Part shown: positions 54,017 to 62,013 of the stretch, in pieces
How positions within the stretch are numbered: position 1 is the stretch's first letter
Layout: each line of letters opens with the position of its first letter
Source: UBA6115 sp050952935
GTDB taxonomy: Bacteria; Bacillota; Clostridia; Christensenellales; Aristaeellaceae
Reading direction: 5' to 3'
DNA: 64,000 bases
Assembly (NCBI GenBank): GCA_050952935.1
Contig: JBMNLS010000001.1
Location: forward strand, 248,001 to 312,000
The notes under the pieces: model-generated
Seen by the model: the letters and a program-made list of their open reading frames with translations, nothing else
Told to the model about the DNA's origin: nothing
The model's database searches: none
Translations under genes and position numbers: made by a program

Positions 54017-55648
54017 ATGTGGAATGAATACTCTACCATAGCGGCCTTGCTGACGGCGCCTGAGGGGGAGCATGTGCAATTTAAGGAAGCTAAAAATCGT
54101 TTTGGCTTTCCCGAAGCCTTGAAAATTTGCTGCGCACTTTCAAACGGCGGAGGGGGGAAGCTCGTGTTGGGTATTTCTGACAAGCGGCCACGCGTTGTGA
54201 TAGGGAGCGCTGCATTTCCACAGCCGGAACGAACTCGGCTTGAGCTGATGAAAGCGTTACGGATCAATATTGATTTTCAGCTATATGAGTGGGAAGACAA
54301 ACGCGTATTGGTATTTGATGTGGCGGGCCGTCCTATAGGGTTACCTGTGCAAGCAGAGGGCACCCCTTGGTGGTACTATGGCGATAGCCTTCAGGCCATG
54401 CCCCAGGAAAAACTGCGCGAGATATATAATGAAAGTGGGCATGACTTCTCAAGTGACATTTGCCACGGCGCTTCTCTGGACGATCTGGATAAAAAAGCTA
54501 TCGAGGCCTTTAGACAGAAGTGGTATGAGAAGAGCGGCCAAATGAATATTAAAAGCCTTTCTGTAGAACAGCTTTTGCTTGACAGTGGGGCCATCGTCAC
54601 TGCGGGTATTTCCTATGCAGCTCTGATTTTATTCGGAACACAGACCGCACTCGACAAATATTTGCCTCAATGCGAAATCGTATTTGAGTATCGTTCCAGT
54701 GAAGCATCCGGGCCTGCACAGCAACGGGAGAACTTTCGTGTTGGCTTCTTTGCTTGTTACGAAAAGCTATGGGAACTGATTAATCTGCGCAATGATAAAC
54801 AGCATTATCAAGAAGGCATGTTTGTTTTTGATATCCCCACCTTCAATGAGCGGGTGGTACGCGAAGCTTTGCTCAATGCTATGAGCCATCGTAACTATCA
54901 GCTAAGCGGCAGCATTTTTATCCGTCAGTATCGTGACCGGCTGATTATTGAGAATCCGGGTGGATTGCCAGTTGGAGTAACGCTGGAGAACATCCTTGAT
55001 CGGCAATCTCCACGTAACCGTCGGATAGCAGAGATTTTGGCTTTATGCGGTCTGGTGGAGCGCTCAGGTCAGGGCATGAACTTGATTTATGAGTGGAGCA
55101 TAAAAGAGGCGAAACCTCTTCCCGATTTTCAAGGCACTGACGAGTATTTTGTGCGAATTATCCTGGGCGGCATAGTGCTTGATAAGCGAATGTTGTCAGT
55201 GATTAACAGGATTGGCAACAGTCGAATGGAATCCCTGACCACAGATGACTTTCTGGCTATAAACGCGCTTTTCCATGAAAAAAAGCTGGCACCACATTTA
55301 CAGGCACGACTTCCACACTTGATCGGTATGGGCATCGTAGAGCGTAGTGGCCGACAGAAGGCTGTACTTTCCAGGAGCCTTTATGCCGCCATGGGGAAGT
55401 CAGGTACGCACACCCGTTTGTCGGGTCTTGACCGAGAAACCAACAAGGAACTTATCATAAAACATTTGCGCGAGAATGGGGAAACAGGTGCTCCTCTAAA
55501 AGAACTTTACGATGTGCTTCCCAGTCATAATCGCAACCAATTACAAACCTTGTTGAGACAACTTAAAAAGGAAGGCCGAATTAGAGTGAAGGGCAGAACA
55601 TCAGCTGCCAGATGGTTTATTGATAATGACAGTATTCCCTCTGCTTAA
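54017..55648 (+). CDS. AlbA_2 / ATP-binding transcriptional regulator-like protein
   Basis: 543 residues. The N-terminal AlbA_2 (Schlafen-like) DNA-binding domain (about 15-120) has GEHVQFKEAKNRFGFPEALK and CALSNGGGGKLVLGISDKR. A GHKL-type ATPase domain (about 280-350) has FNERVVREALLNAMSHRNYQ and DRLIIENPGGLPVGVTLENI. The C-terminus has winged-helix segments (about 440-535). Such proteins are annotated as RecG-like or transcriptional regulators; some act near mobile or defence genes. The ATG at 54017 has GGAGGTGG 8 nt upstream and a promoter before it. GC content and codon use differ from the neighbours, suggesting transfer. Confidence 0.75.
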   Translation: MWNEYSTIAALLTAPEGEHVQFKEAKNRFGFPEALKICCALSNGGGGKLVLGISDKRPRVVIGSAAFPQPERTRLELMKALRINIDFQLYEWEDKRVLVFDVAGRPIGLPVQAEGTPWWYYGDSLQAMPQEKLREIYNESGHDFSSDICHGASLDDLDKKAIEAFRQKWYEKSGQMNIKSLSVEQLLLDSGAIVTAGISYAALILFGTQTALDKYLPQCEIVFEYRSSEASGPAQQRENFRVGFFACYEKLWELINLRNDKQHYQEGMFVFDIPTFNERVVREALLNAMSHRNYQLSGSIFIRQYRDRLIIENPGGLPVGVTLENILDRQSPRNRRIAEILALCGLVERSGQGMNLIYEWSIKEAKPLPDFQGTDEYFVRIILGGIVLDKRMLSVINRIGNSRMESLTTDDFLAINALFHEKKLAPHLQARLPHLIGMGIVERSGRQKAVLSRSLYAAMGKSGTHTRLSGLDRETNKELIIKHLRENGETGAPLKELYDVLPSHNRNQLQTLLRQLKKEGRIRVKGRTSAARWFIDNDSIPSA

Positions 55649-55655
55649 ACTTTGG

Positions 55656-55692
55656 TCATCTTGCGTCATCTTGCGTCATCTTGCGTCATCTT
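55656..55692 (+). repeat. 10-bp tandem repeat TCATCTTGCG
   Basis: Three exact copies and a partial fourth of TCATCTTGCG directly after the AlbA_2 gene. A related GCGTCATGTTGCAACCTG stretch lies near 55774. These are short repeats without spacers, so not CRISPR. Confidence 0.9.
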
Positions 55693-55814
55693 TGTGCAAG
55701 CGATAACCGCCGCAAACCGTGGGTTTTGCTCATAATGCTTGGCATTAGGCATAGAATCTTCGCGATGATACTTGCGTCATGTTGCAACCTGTTGCAACAT
55801 AATTTGAATATGCC

Positions 55815-56819
55815 CTACAACAACACAATCCCCGCGTCCCTGCACCGCGTTCTGGTGGCCTCATCCCAGTAGGAGGATTGGACCTCGCCGATGTGGGCTT
55901 TGCCAAGCAGCAGCATGCACATGCGGCTTTGGCCGATGCCGCCGCCCATGGTGTAGGGCAGCTGCCCTGCCAGCAGGGCCTGGTGGAAGGGATAGCTGCG
56001 CCTGTGGTCGCAGCCGGATTCCCTCAGCTGATAATCCAGCGAATCGGGGGACACGCGGATGCCCATGCTGGATAGCTCCATCGCGCAGTTTAGGGGCTCA
56101 TGCCAGAAGAGGATGTCGCCGTTCATTGTCCAGTCGTCATAGTCGGGGGCGCGCCCATCGTGGGGCTGGCCGGACTTTAGCTTGCCGCCGATTTGCAGGA
56201 TCCCGCAGGTGCGGTATTCTTTTGTGATCTTCTCTTCCCGCTGCTTGGGGGTGAGGTCCGGCCAGCGATCCTCCAATTCCTGGGTGGTGACAAAGCGGAT
56301 GTCGTGCTTGAACTTAAGCGGCAGCCGGGGATATTTCCACTTGAGGAGGTCATAGGTGCAGATGATGGCGGTGACGATGTTTTGCATGGCGTCTTTCAGC
56401 GTCTCCATGCTGCGTTCCTCAGGCGTGATGACCTTTTCCCAGTCCCACTGATCCACATAGATGGAATGGAGGTTGTCCAGCACCTCATCCCGCCTGATGG
56501 CGTTCATGTCGGTATACAGCCCCTCCCCCACGGGGAAGCCGTATTGCCCCAGGGCCTGGCGTTTCCATTTGGCCAGGGAGTGCACCACCTGGGCCTTCAC
56601 CCGGGAATAGGGGATGTCAAAGCTCACCGGGCGCTCAACGCCGCTCAGGTCGTCGTTCAGCCCGCTGTCCTCCAGCACAAACAAAGGGGCGGATACCCGC
56701 TTCAGGTTCAGCGCCTTTGATAAAAAATCCGTAAAGGTGGTTTTGATGAGCGCGATGGCCTCCTGGGTTTCATACAGGTTCAGCCAGGGCGTGTAGCCTT
56801 TGGGAATCAACAGGTGCAT
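55815..56819 (-). CDS. asnA: Aspartate-ammonia ligase (ammonia-dependent asparagine synthetase)
   Basis: 334 residues, normal for AsnA. It makes asparagine from aspartate, ammonia and ATP (to AMP and PPi) and is related to class II aminoacyl-tRNA synthetases. The landmarks ERPVSFDIPYSRVKAQVVHS, GLYTDMNAIRRDE, SIYVDQWDWEKV and the ATP site TMGGGIGQSRMCMLLL are intact. GGAGGC lies before the ATG. Promoter at 56856-56884. The PPi it releases could feed the pyrophosphatases. Confidence 0.96.
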   Translation of the reverse strand: MHLLIPKGYTPWLNLYETQEAIALIKTTFTDFLSKALNLKRVSAPLFVLEDSGLNDDLSGVERPVSFDIPYSRVKAQVVHSLAKWKRQALGQYGFPVGEGLYTDMNAIRRDEVLDNLHSIYVDQWDWEKVITPEERSMETLKDAMQNIVTAIICTYDLLKWKYPRLPLKFKHDIRFVTTQELEDRWPDLTPKQREEKITKEYRTCGILQIGGKLKSGQPHDGRAPDYDDWTMNGDILFWHEPLNCAMELSSMGIRVSPDSLDYQLRESGCDHRRSYPFHQALLAGQLPYTMGGGIGQSRMCMLLLGKAHIGEVQSSYWDEATRTRCRDAGIVLL

Positions 56820-56855
56820 CGGAAAGCCTCCTAATAAAAAAATCGTAACATTTAC

Positions 56856-56884
56856 ATGTTAAAGCAAAAGCGCCTGGGGGTCAA
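56856..56884 (-). promoter_or_regulatory. Promoter of asnA
   Basis: On the minus strand, TTGACC (56879-56884), a 17-bp spacer and TAACAT (56856-56861). Confidence 0.65.
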
Positions 56885-56907
56885 ACCGGCGCTGTTTTTA
56901 TTGCGTT

Positions 56908-57588
56908 TTATGACAGGCCCAGCCGGGGCAGGGCCTCCTTGATGGCTCTGGCGATGAGCTGTTGCCCTTTTTCGTTGGGGTGCATGCCGTCCCGGCAAAG
57001 GTGGCTGGGCATATCCTCAGAGGCCAGAAAGGCATCCCGCAGGTCAAACAGGCGGCAGCGGGCGAGGCGCGCCACGCGCTGAATGGCAATGGCGTAGCGC
57101 TCCTGCCAGCGGTAGATGCGCTGTATATCCCCAAGGAAGCGCATTACGGCCTGGCTGTCCAGCCCCCGGGTGACCCAGTCGAAAAAACGCTGGGCTTCAA
57201 GGGGCGGCGGCGTGATCAGCAGAGGAATTTTACCCCGGGATTTCACCAGGCGGATAAAGCGGCGCAGCCCCTCCTCAAACAAAGGCAGGGGGGTTACGGG
57301 CTGGTGGGGTTTATCAAGGTTGCCGGCCACATCGGGCCAGTTGAAGTTGCAGTCGTTGCCGCCATACTGGATGGCAACCACCGGGGCGTCCACCTCAGGC
57401 GTTTCCTCAAAGTCTTTTATTCCCTCTGGGAGGGTCGCGCCAAAACGGGCGTGGTTTAAAATGTTCAACACCCGCCCTTCCAGCAGCATTTCCCGGTAGT
57501 TGGGCTTGAGCACCGCGTAGCGGCCGATACTTTCGTTATAACCCACTGCCCGTCCGATGGAGTCTCCCCAAAGCGCAAGGCACAGCAT
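56908..57588 (-). CDS. SGNH/GDSL-family hydrolase
   Basis: 226 residues, an esterase- or lipase-like alpha/beta fold. Block I is WGDSIG (Ser10), block III GGNDCN, and block V DGMHPN with the catalytic Asp and His. The start at 57588 is preferred because AAGGAGGG lies upstream and block I begins at once, as in the family; the longer in-frame start at 57669 would add an unrelated tail. Cytoplasmic, substrate unknown. It diverges from the TSUP gene. Confidence 0.82.
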   Translation of the reverse strand: MLCLALWGDSIGRAVGYNESIGRYAVLKPNYREMLLEGRVLNILNHARFGATLPEGIKDFEETPEVDAPVVAIQYGGNDCNFNWPDVAGNLDKPHQPVTPLPLFEEGLRRFIRLVKSRGKIPLLITPPPLEAQRFFDWVTRGLDSQAVMRFLGDIQRIYRWQERYAIAIQRVARLARCRLFDLRDAFLASEDMPSHLCRDGMHPNEKGQQLIARAIKEALPRLGLS

Positions 57589-57660
57589 ACCCAATCCCTC
57601 CTTCCGCGTCAGTGGGGTCAGTATAAGGCAGGGCTTTGCGCCTGTCAACGCGGCAGGGCC

Positions 57661-57689
57661 TTGTGGCACGCTCTTTCCTGTGATAGGAT
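57661..57689 (+). promoter_or_regulatory. Promoter of the TSUP gene
   Basis: TTGTGG (57661-57666), a 17-bp spacer and TAGGAT (57684-57689), 27 bp before the ATG. Confidence 0.5.
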
Positions 57690-57716
57690 AGGCCCACTAC
57701 AAATGAGGCAGGGCTT

Positions 57717-58484
57717 ATGATCCTACTAAGTTTTCAGGCCTATCTGATCGTGTTCCCGCTGGTGTTCCTGGGCGGGTTTATTGATTCCATCGCGGGCGGC
57801 GGGGGGCTGCTTACTTTGCCCGCCTATTACCTGGCCGGCCTTGACCCGGCCTGGGCAGGGGGCAGCAACAAAATATCCGCCGTTTTTGGCACGGCGGTGG
57901 CGGCTGGCAAGTATATCAAAAAGGGGCATATGGACGGAAGATGCGGCCTTGCCTCCCTGGCGGGCTCGGTGCCCGGCGCCGCCATGGGCTCCTGGCTGTT
58001 GACGGTATTGCCCGGGCAATATGTGAAAATCGGCGTGCTGCTGGCGCTCCCCCTGGTGGCTTTTTTTGTGTTCCGCAAGAAGGATTTAAGCGTGTCCCAG
58101 GCATTGGTGCCGCCCCGCTTCAGCCTGGCGGCGAGTTTTCTCATCGGCCTTTTGATTGGAAGCTATGACGGGTTGGTGGGGCCGGGCACGGGCACCTTTC
58201 TGATGCTGTGCTATGTGTCCTTATTGGGGATGCCGGCGCTGTCCGCCTCAGGCACCGCCCGTCTTGTCAACTTAGGCAGCAACCTGGGCAGCGCCATCAC
58301 CATGATGCTGGCGGGACGGGTGTTGTATGCCCTGGCCCTGCCGGCGGCCCTTTTCAGCATCCTGGGCAATGTGCTGGGCGCCAACCTGGCCATCAAAAAG
58401 GGCGCGCCATTCATCCGGATCCTGCTGCTGGTGGTGCTGGGGATGCTGCTGGCTGCCCTTTTGTGGGATGTGGTTCAGGGCTGA
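57717..58484 (+). CDS. TSUP (TauE/SafE) family sulfite/organosulfur exporter
   Basis: 255 residues, about eight membrane spans in two similar halves. GGFIDSIAGGGGLLTLPAYY near the start and GSYDGLVGPGTGTFLMLCYV in the second half are the paired family signatures. Members export sulfite, sulfoacetate or related anions. The substrate is not readable here. It converges on the DUF2130 gene, leaving under 10 bp between the stops. Confidence 0.88.
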   Translation: MILLSFQAYLIVFPLVFLGGFIDSIAGGGGLLTLPAYYLAGLDPAWAGGSNKISAVFGTAVAAGKYIKKGHMDGRCGLASLAGSVPGAAMGSWLLTVLPGQYVKIGVLLALPLVAFFVFRKKDLSVSQALVPPRFSLAASFLIGLLIGSYDGLVGPGTGTFLMLCYVSLLGMPALSASGTARLVNLGSNLGSAITMMLAGRVLYALALPAALFSILGNVLGANLAIKKGAPFIRILLLVVLGMLLAALLWDVVQG

Positions 58485-58493
58485 AATCACACC

Positions 58494-59723
58494 TTAGTCT
58501 TTTTCGCTGTTCAACTCGTCAAACATGGCTTTGACGGAGGGAGCGTTTTTGGTCAGCTTCTTGATGCTCAGGTCTTCCGCTTTGTTGTTGGCCAAGCGCA
58601 GGTTGTTTTCAGAGGACAGCAGCGCCTCCTTTGTTTTTTGCAGGTGGGTGATGGTTTTGTCAATTTCCTCAATCGCCTTGTAGAACCTTTCGCTGGCCAG
58701 GCGGTAGTTGCGGGCGAAGCCTTCTTTGAAGGCGTTCATGTTCTCCTCAAAGTGGAGCAGGTCGATCTGCTGGTTTTTCACCACCTGCAGCTCCCGCTGA
58801 TACTGAAGGGAGTTGAGCGCGGCGTTTCTCAGCAGGGTGATGATGGGGATAAACATCTGCGGGCGCACCACATACATTTTTTCATACCGGTAGGACACAT
58901 CCACAATGCCGCTGTTATAAAGCTCGCTGTCAATTTCCAGCAGGGACACCAGCACCGCGTATTCACAGCCCTTATCCCGGCGGTTTTTGTCCAGCTGTTT
59001 AAAAAAATCCTCGTTCTTGCGCTTGGAGACGGTTTCATCCGCCTCGTTTTTCATCTCAAACATGATGGAGATAAACTCAATCCCATCAATGGATTCCCGG
59101 TAGATAAAGTCGCCTTTGGTGCCCGTTTTAAGGTCGTTATCCTTTTCAAAATAGGCGGAGGGGAAGGCGGTCATCCGGATGGCGTTAAACTCGTTCAGGC
59201 AGTGCTGCTCCAGGCTTTCCCCGATCATCTTGGTGGACTGGCGGGCCTTGAAATCCTTGTAATACTCAATCTGCTCGTCCTTAAGCTTCAGCTGCCCCTC
59301 ATACTGATCCTGAAGGGATTTTTCCCGCAGCTTGTTTTCGGTGTCCTTGGTGGTGAGCTGCCCTTTCAGCTGGGTGATTTCCGTCAGCTTTTGGGACAGC
59401 TCTTTATCCTTGGCTTGGATGATCTCTGACACCGCCAGCTTTTTCTCCGTCTCGCTGCCGGCGATTTGAGCTTTCAGCTGTTCAATGACGCGCTGCTGAT
59501 CCGTTATCTCCGCGTTTTTGGCAGCCAGGGCTTCGCCATGGGCCTTCTCCTGTTCCATGCGGGCCAGGCGCAGGTCGCTTTCACTTTTTTCCGCCAGCGT
59601 CTTCTCCCGGCGCTCCAGCTCCTTTTCAAATTCCTTATCCCTGATCTGCTGCGCGATCTGCGCGTAGCCGGATTCATCCACCTGAAACACCTTGCCGCAA
59701 TGGGGGCATTTGATCTCCTGCAT
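58494..59723 (-). CDS. DUF2130 coiled-coil protein
   Basis: 409 residues. An N-terminal zinc-knuckle-like CPHCGK (C6, C9) is followed by a long charged coiled coil (about 30-180). Then comes the DUF2130 core with GESLEQHCLNEFNAIRMTAF, DLKTGTKGDFIYRES and VSLLEIDSELYNSGIVD, which resembles a PD-(D/E)XK nuclease-type fold, and a second helical region. No function is established for the family. Reported neighbours in other genomes vary, and here it is alone. Confidence 0.88.
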   Translation of the reverse strand: MQEIKCPHCGKVFQVDESGYAQIAQQIRDKEFEKELERREKTLAEKSESDLRLARMEQEKAHGEALAAKNAEITDQQRVIEQLKAQIAGSETEKKLAVSEIIQAKDKELSQKLTEITQLKGQLTTKDTENKLREKSLQDQYEGQLKLKDEQIEYYKDFKARQSTKMIGESLEQHCLNEFNAIRMTAFPSAYFEKDNDLKTGTKGDFIYRESIDGIEFISIMFEMKNEADETVSKRKNEDFFKQLDKNRRDKGCEYAVLVSLLEIDSELYNSGIVDVSYRYEKMYVVRPQMFIPIITLLRNAALNSLQYQRELQVVKNQQIDLLHFEENMNAFKEGFARNYRLASERFYKAIEEIDKTITHLQKTKEALLSSENNLRLANNKAEDLSIKKLTKNAPSVKAMFDELNSEKD

Positions 59724-59787
59724 GTTACACCGCCTTTTTATTCACTGATGTCAGCATACCACATCGGCTCTTTTGCTACAAACAAAG

Positions 59788-59811
59788 CGCCCACAGGCGA
59801 AAACCTGCGGG
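59788..59811 (-). terminator. Terminator of the ferritin gene
   Basis: On the minus strand GCCCGCAGG pairs with CCTGTGGGC around a TTTTCG loop and is followed by GCTTTG. It lies 30 bp after the ferritin stop. Confidence 0.65.
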
Positions 59812-59840
59812 CAGTGAGAGGGAGAGGACACTTGATCGGA

Positions 59841-60323
59841 TTATGCCTCGCGGACGCCCATCTCCTTGTCCAGCATGAATGTGGCGTTGCCGCACAGCTC
59901 AAACTTGTCGATATTTCCCTGGGCGTTGGTTTCTTCCTCGCCCTGCTCCTCAACGAACCAGCGGAGGAACTCAACGCTGAGGTAATCTTTCAGCTCAAGG
60001 GCTTTTTCGTAGATGTCATAGATGGAACGGGTGATGAACTGCTCATGCTTCAGGCCTTCCACCAGGGGGTCTTTGGGGCTTTTGAAGTTGACATCGGGGC
60101 CGTCGATCTTCTTGAAAGATACACGGTGGCCGGCATCGATGAGGAACTTGCGGATTTTCATCGCGTGCTCATGTTCTTCAGCCGCCTGCACCATATACCA
60201 GTGGGCGAAGCCGGGGAGGTTGTTGTCCTCATAGTAGTTGGCGAATTCCATATACAGGTAACCAGAATGCAGCTCCAGGTTGATCTGCTCGTTGAGCATC
60301 TTGGCGATTTCTTTGTTAATCAT
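59841..60323 (-). CDS. ftnA: Non-haem ferritin
   Basis: 160 residues. It stores iron in a 24-subunit shell and oxidises Fe2+ at a dinuclear centre. Ligands E17, E50 and H53 fall at the same positions as in E. coli FtnA (LNLELHSGYLYME and AAEEHEHAMK), and FVEEQGEEE supplies the later Glu and Gln. The gene is monocistronic with its own terminator. A good -10 (TATAAT) lies 36-41 bp upstream of the ATG, next to a palindrome that may be an operator. Confidence 0.95.
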   Translation of the reverse strand: MINKEIAKMLNEQINLELHSGYLYMEFANYYEDNNLPGFAHWYMVQAAEEHEHAMKIRKFLIDAGHRVSFKKIDGPDVNFKSPKDPLVEGLKHEQFITRSIYDIYEKALELKDYLSVEFLRWFVEEQGEEETNAQGNIDKFELCGNATFMLDKEMGVREA

Positions 60324-60358
60324 GGTGGTTTCCTTCCTTCCAGTTTGGTTGCACCGCT

Positions 60359-60376
60359 ATTATACCCGTTCACGGG
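60359..60376 (-). promoter_or_regulatory. Ferritin -10 box with adjoining palindrome
   Basis: On the minus strand TATAAT occupies 60359-60364. The spacer next to it holds the perfect palindrome CCCGT-TC-ACGGG (60365-60376). A repressor bound here would block the promoter. The -35 is weak. Confidence 0.45.
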
Positions 60377-60425
60377 AGGCGGTAGACAGAATATACCCCT
60401 TGCATGGCGATGCAAACAAACATCC

Positions 60426-60454
60426 TTGCCCCTTTGAACATGACTGGGTACAAT
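60426..60454 (+). promoter_or_regulatory. Promoter of the exported protein at 60495
   Basis: TTGCCC (60426-60431), a 17-bp spacer and TACAAT (60449-60454). Confidence 0.55.
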
Positions 60455-60494
60455 ACAAGAGAAACAAGCCAACCTCAAAAGGAGCCTGACTGTG

Positions 60495-61292
60495 ATGAAA
60501 CGCCCCTTGATTCTGCTGATTGCCCTTCTGATGCTGACATTTCCAGCACTGGGGGATGAGGAGGAGGTGACCCTGTTTTCAGGTGCGCCCACGTTCGCGC
60601 CGACACCCGCCCCTCAACTGAGCGCAAGCCCCGCTCCAAGCCCGACAGAGGCTGCGGACACCGCCGCCCGGGAGGAGTTTATTGACCGCATCCTCGCCCT
60701 GGCCCAGGAGCTGTCCGACAAGGCGGGCGGCCGGCCTCAGCGCGCCCACTATTCGGGCGATATTTATGTGTGCAAAAACTTCACTGTCCATGTGTTCAGG
60801 CAAAACAGCGGGGACTATCGCATCGCCGCCTTCCCGGACAAGGAGTTGGTGATTCCCAACAACCTGAACAAGGACGCCTCCAAGCCCTTCAGCTACGGTA
60901 TCGCCTGGGAGGACATCGCGCCTGAGGACGGAAATCCCTTTTACGCCGCCCACAGCTTTTATTATGACAGCGACCAGTCCAAAGAGGACAACCGACAGCG
61001 CGCCCTGACCTTTATGCGGGAGGTGAAGCGGGGGGATTTCTTCCAGATGAGCGCCAAGTATCAGTATGGCGTAGGCGCTCACAGCCTGATTTTCACCCGG
61101 GATTATGACCCGGACAGCGACTCTGTCACCTGGACGGATTCCAACATGAACGGCGTCAAGCGGGATGGTTTGCGCTATGGCTATGTGCAGTTTGACGCCG
61201 TGAAAAAAATCGACTGGTTTGTGGACGCCTTCTGCCAGCGGGGCCGCGGGGCGACCTTGTATCGGTTAAGGGATGATATTGTGAAACGGTGA
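60495..61292 (+). CDS. Exported protein of unknown function, possible papain-fold (NlpC/CHAP-like) domain
   Basis: 265 residues. Signal peptide MKRPLILLIALLMLTFPALG, then a Pro/Thr/Ser/Ala-rich linker (about 30-55, with TPAPQLSASPAPSPT) typical of wall-exposed proteins. The C-terminal domain has IYVCKNFTVHVFRQN and, after VKRGDFFQMS, GAHSLIFTRDYD with WTDSNMNG. A Cys then His order with a PGD-like turn between is how NlpC/P60 and CHAP enzymes look, so a wall-peptide hydrolase is possible but unproven. I use the ATG at 60495 rather than GTG at 60492 because of AAGGAG spacing. Confidence 0.6.
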   Translation: MKRPLILLIALLMLTFPALGDEEEVTLFSGAPTFAPTPAPQLSASPAPSPTEAADTAAREEFIDRILALAQELSDKAGGRPQRAHYSGDIYVCKNFTVHVFRQNSGDYRIAAFPDKELVIPNNLNKDASKPFSYGIAWEDIAPEDGNPFYAAHSFYYDSDQSKEDNRQRALTFMREVKRGDFFQMSAKYQYGVGAHSLIFTRDYDPDSDSVTWTDSNMNGVKRDGLRYGYVQFDAVKKIDWFVDAFCQRGRGATLYRLRDDIVKR

Positions 61293-61312
61293 GGTGGGAG
61301 ATGGGGGGGATG

Positions 61313-61342
61313 TTGGAAACTTTCTTGAAAGAAAGTTTCCAA
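61313..61342. repeat. Perfect 13-bp palindromic hairpin, no T-tail
   Basis: TTGGAAACTTTCT and AGAAAGTTTCCAA flank a TGAA loop. There is no T-run on either strand, so it is a poor terminator. It lies between two convergent genes and may be a copy of a dispersed palindromic repeat. Confidence 0.7.
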
Positions 61343-61367
61343 ACCTTCAAAGAACTTTAACCTGAGA

Positions 61368-62012
61368 TCAAGGCGACAGCGCTTTTAGGCAGGCTGATGC
61401 CACCGCTTCGGCAAATCCGGGGAGGCATTCAGGGGCGATGTGCATATAGTCATAGGAAATGGGATGGACATAGGCGTTGCTGTCCAGGAAGTGGCAGCCC
61501 ATTTCATCAGCCAGCGCTTGGTAGCGCCCGGGGAGTTCCCGGGATTTTTCAACGCTGCCAGGACCCATGCTGTCCCTGACATCGGGGATATGATAAAGCT
61601 TTTCATCCATCACCATGGGGGCCATCAGGAGGATGCGGGGCTGATCCCGCCAGACATCCATGCTTTTGGCTTTCATGATCAGGCGCTGCATCCCCAGGGT
61701 GATCACATAGGCGGAGGCGGCATAGCGCTCCTTGCAGTCGTTGGTGCCCAGCATCAGGACAAGCAGGTCAATAGGCTGATGAGCCAGCAGCGCCGGGGCC
61801 AGGGCGGTGAGGCCGTTTAAACCTTCGGCAAGGGGATCGTCAAACACCGTGGTGCGGCCGTTGACGCCTTCCTCCATCACCAGATACTGCTCGCCCAGCC
61901 GCCGCTGCATTCTTTGCACCCAGCGAATGTCATCATCAAAGCGGGTGGCGTTTTCACCGTTATAGCCCCAGGTGTTGGAGTCGCCAAAGCATACGATGTG
62001 TTTTTTAATCAT
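61368..62012 (-). CDS. SGNH/GDSL-family hydrolase (arylesterase-like)
   Basis: 214 residues. Block I is VCFGDSNTWGY (Ser12), block II around EGVNGRTT, block III GTNDCK, and the closing Asp and His are in DYMHIAPE. The pattern is that of TesA- or arylesterase-type cytoplasmic SGNH enzymes. It is not closely similar to the other SGNH protein at 56908. Its start is a few bases after the stop of the cysteine desulfidase gene, so the two are probably one operon. Confidence 0.85.
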   Translation of the reverse strand: MIKKHIVCFGDSNTWGYNGENATRFDDDIRWVQRMQRRLGEQYLVMEEGVNGRTTVFDDPLAEGLNGLTALAPALLAHQPIDLLVLMLGTNDCKERYAASAYVITLGMQRLIMKAKSMDVWRDQPRILLMAPMVMDEKLYHIPDVRDSMGPGSVEKSRELPGRYQALADEMGCHFLDSNAYVHPISYDYMHIAPECLPGFAEAVASACLKALSP

Positions 62013-62013
62013 G

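Noticed and set aside
55656..55692. Possible CRISPR or phage attachment array
   Set aside because: 10-bp head-to-tail repeat, too short and without spacers; no second copy was found to suggest an attachment site.
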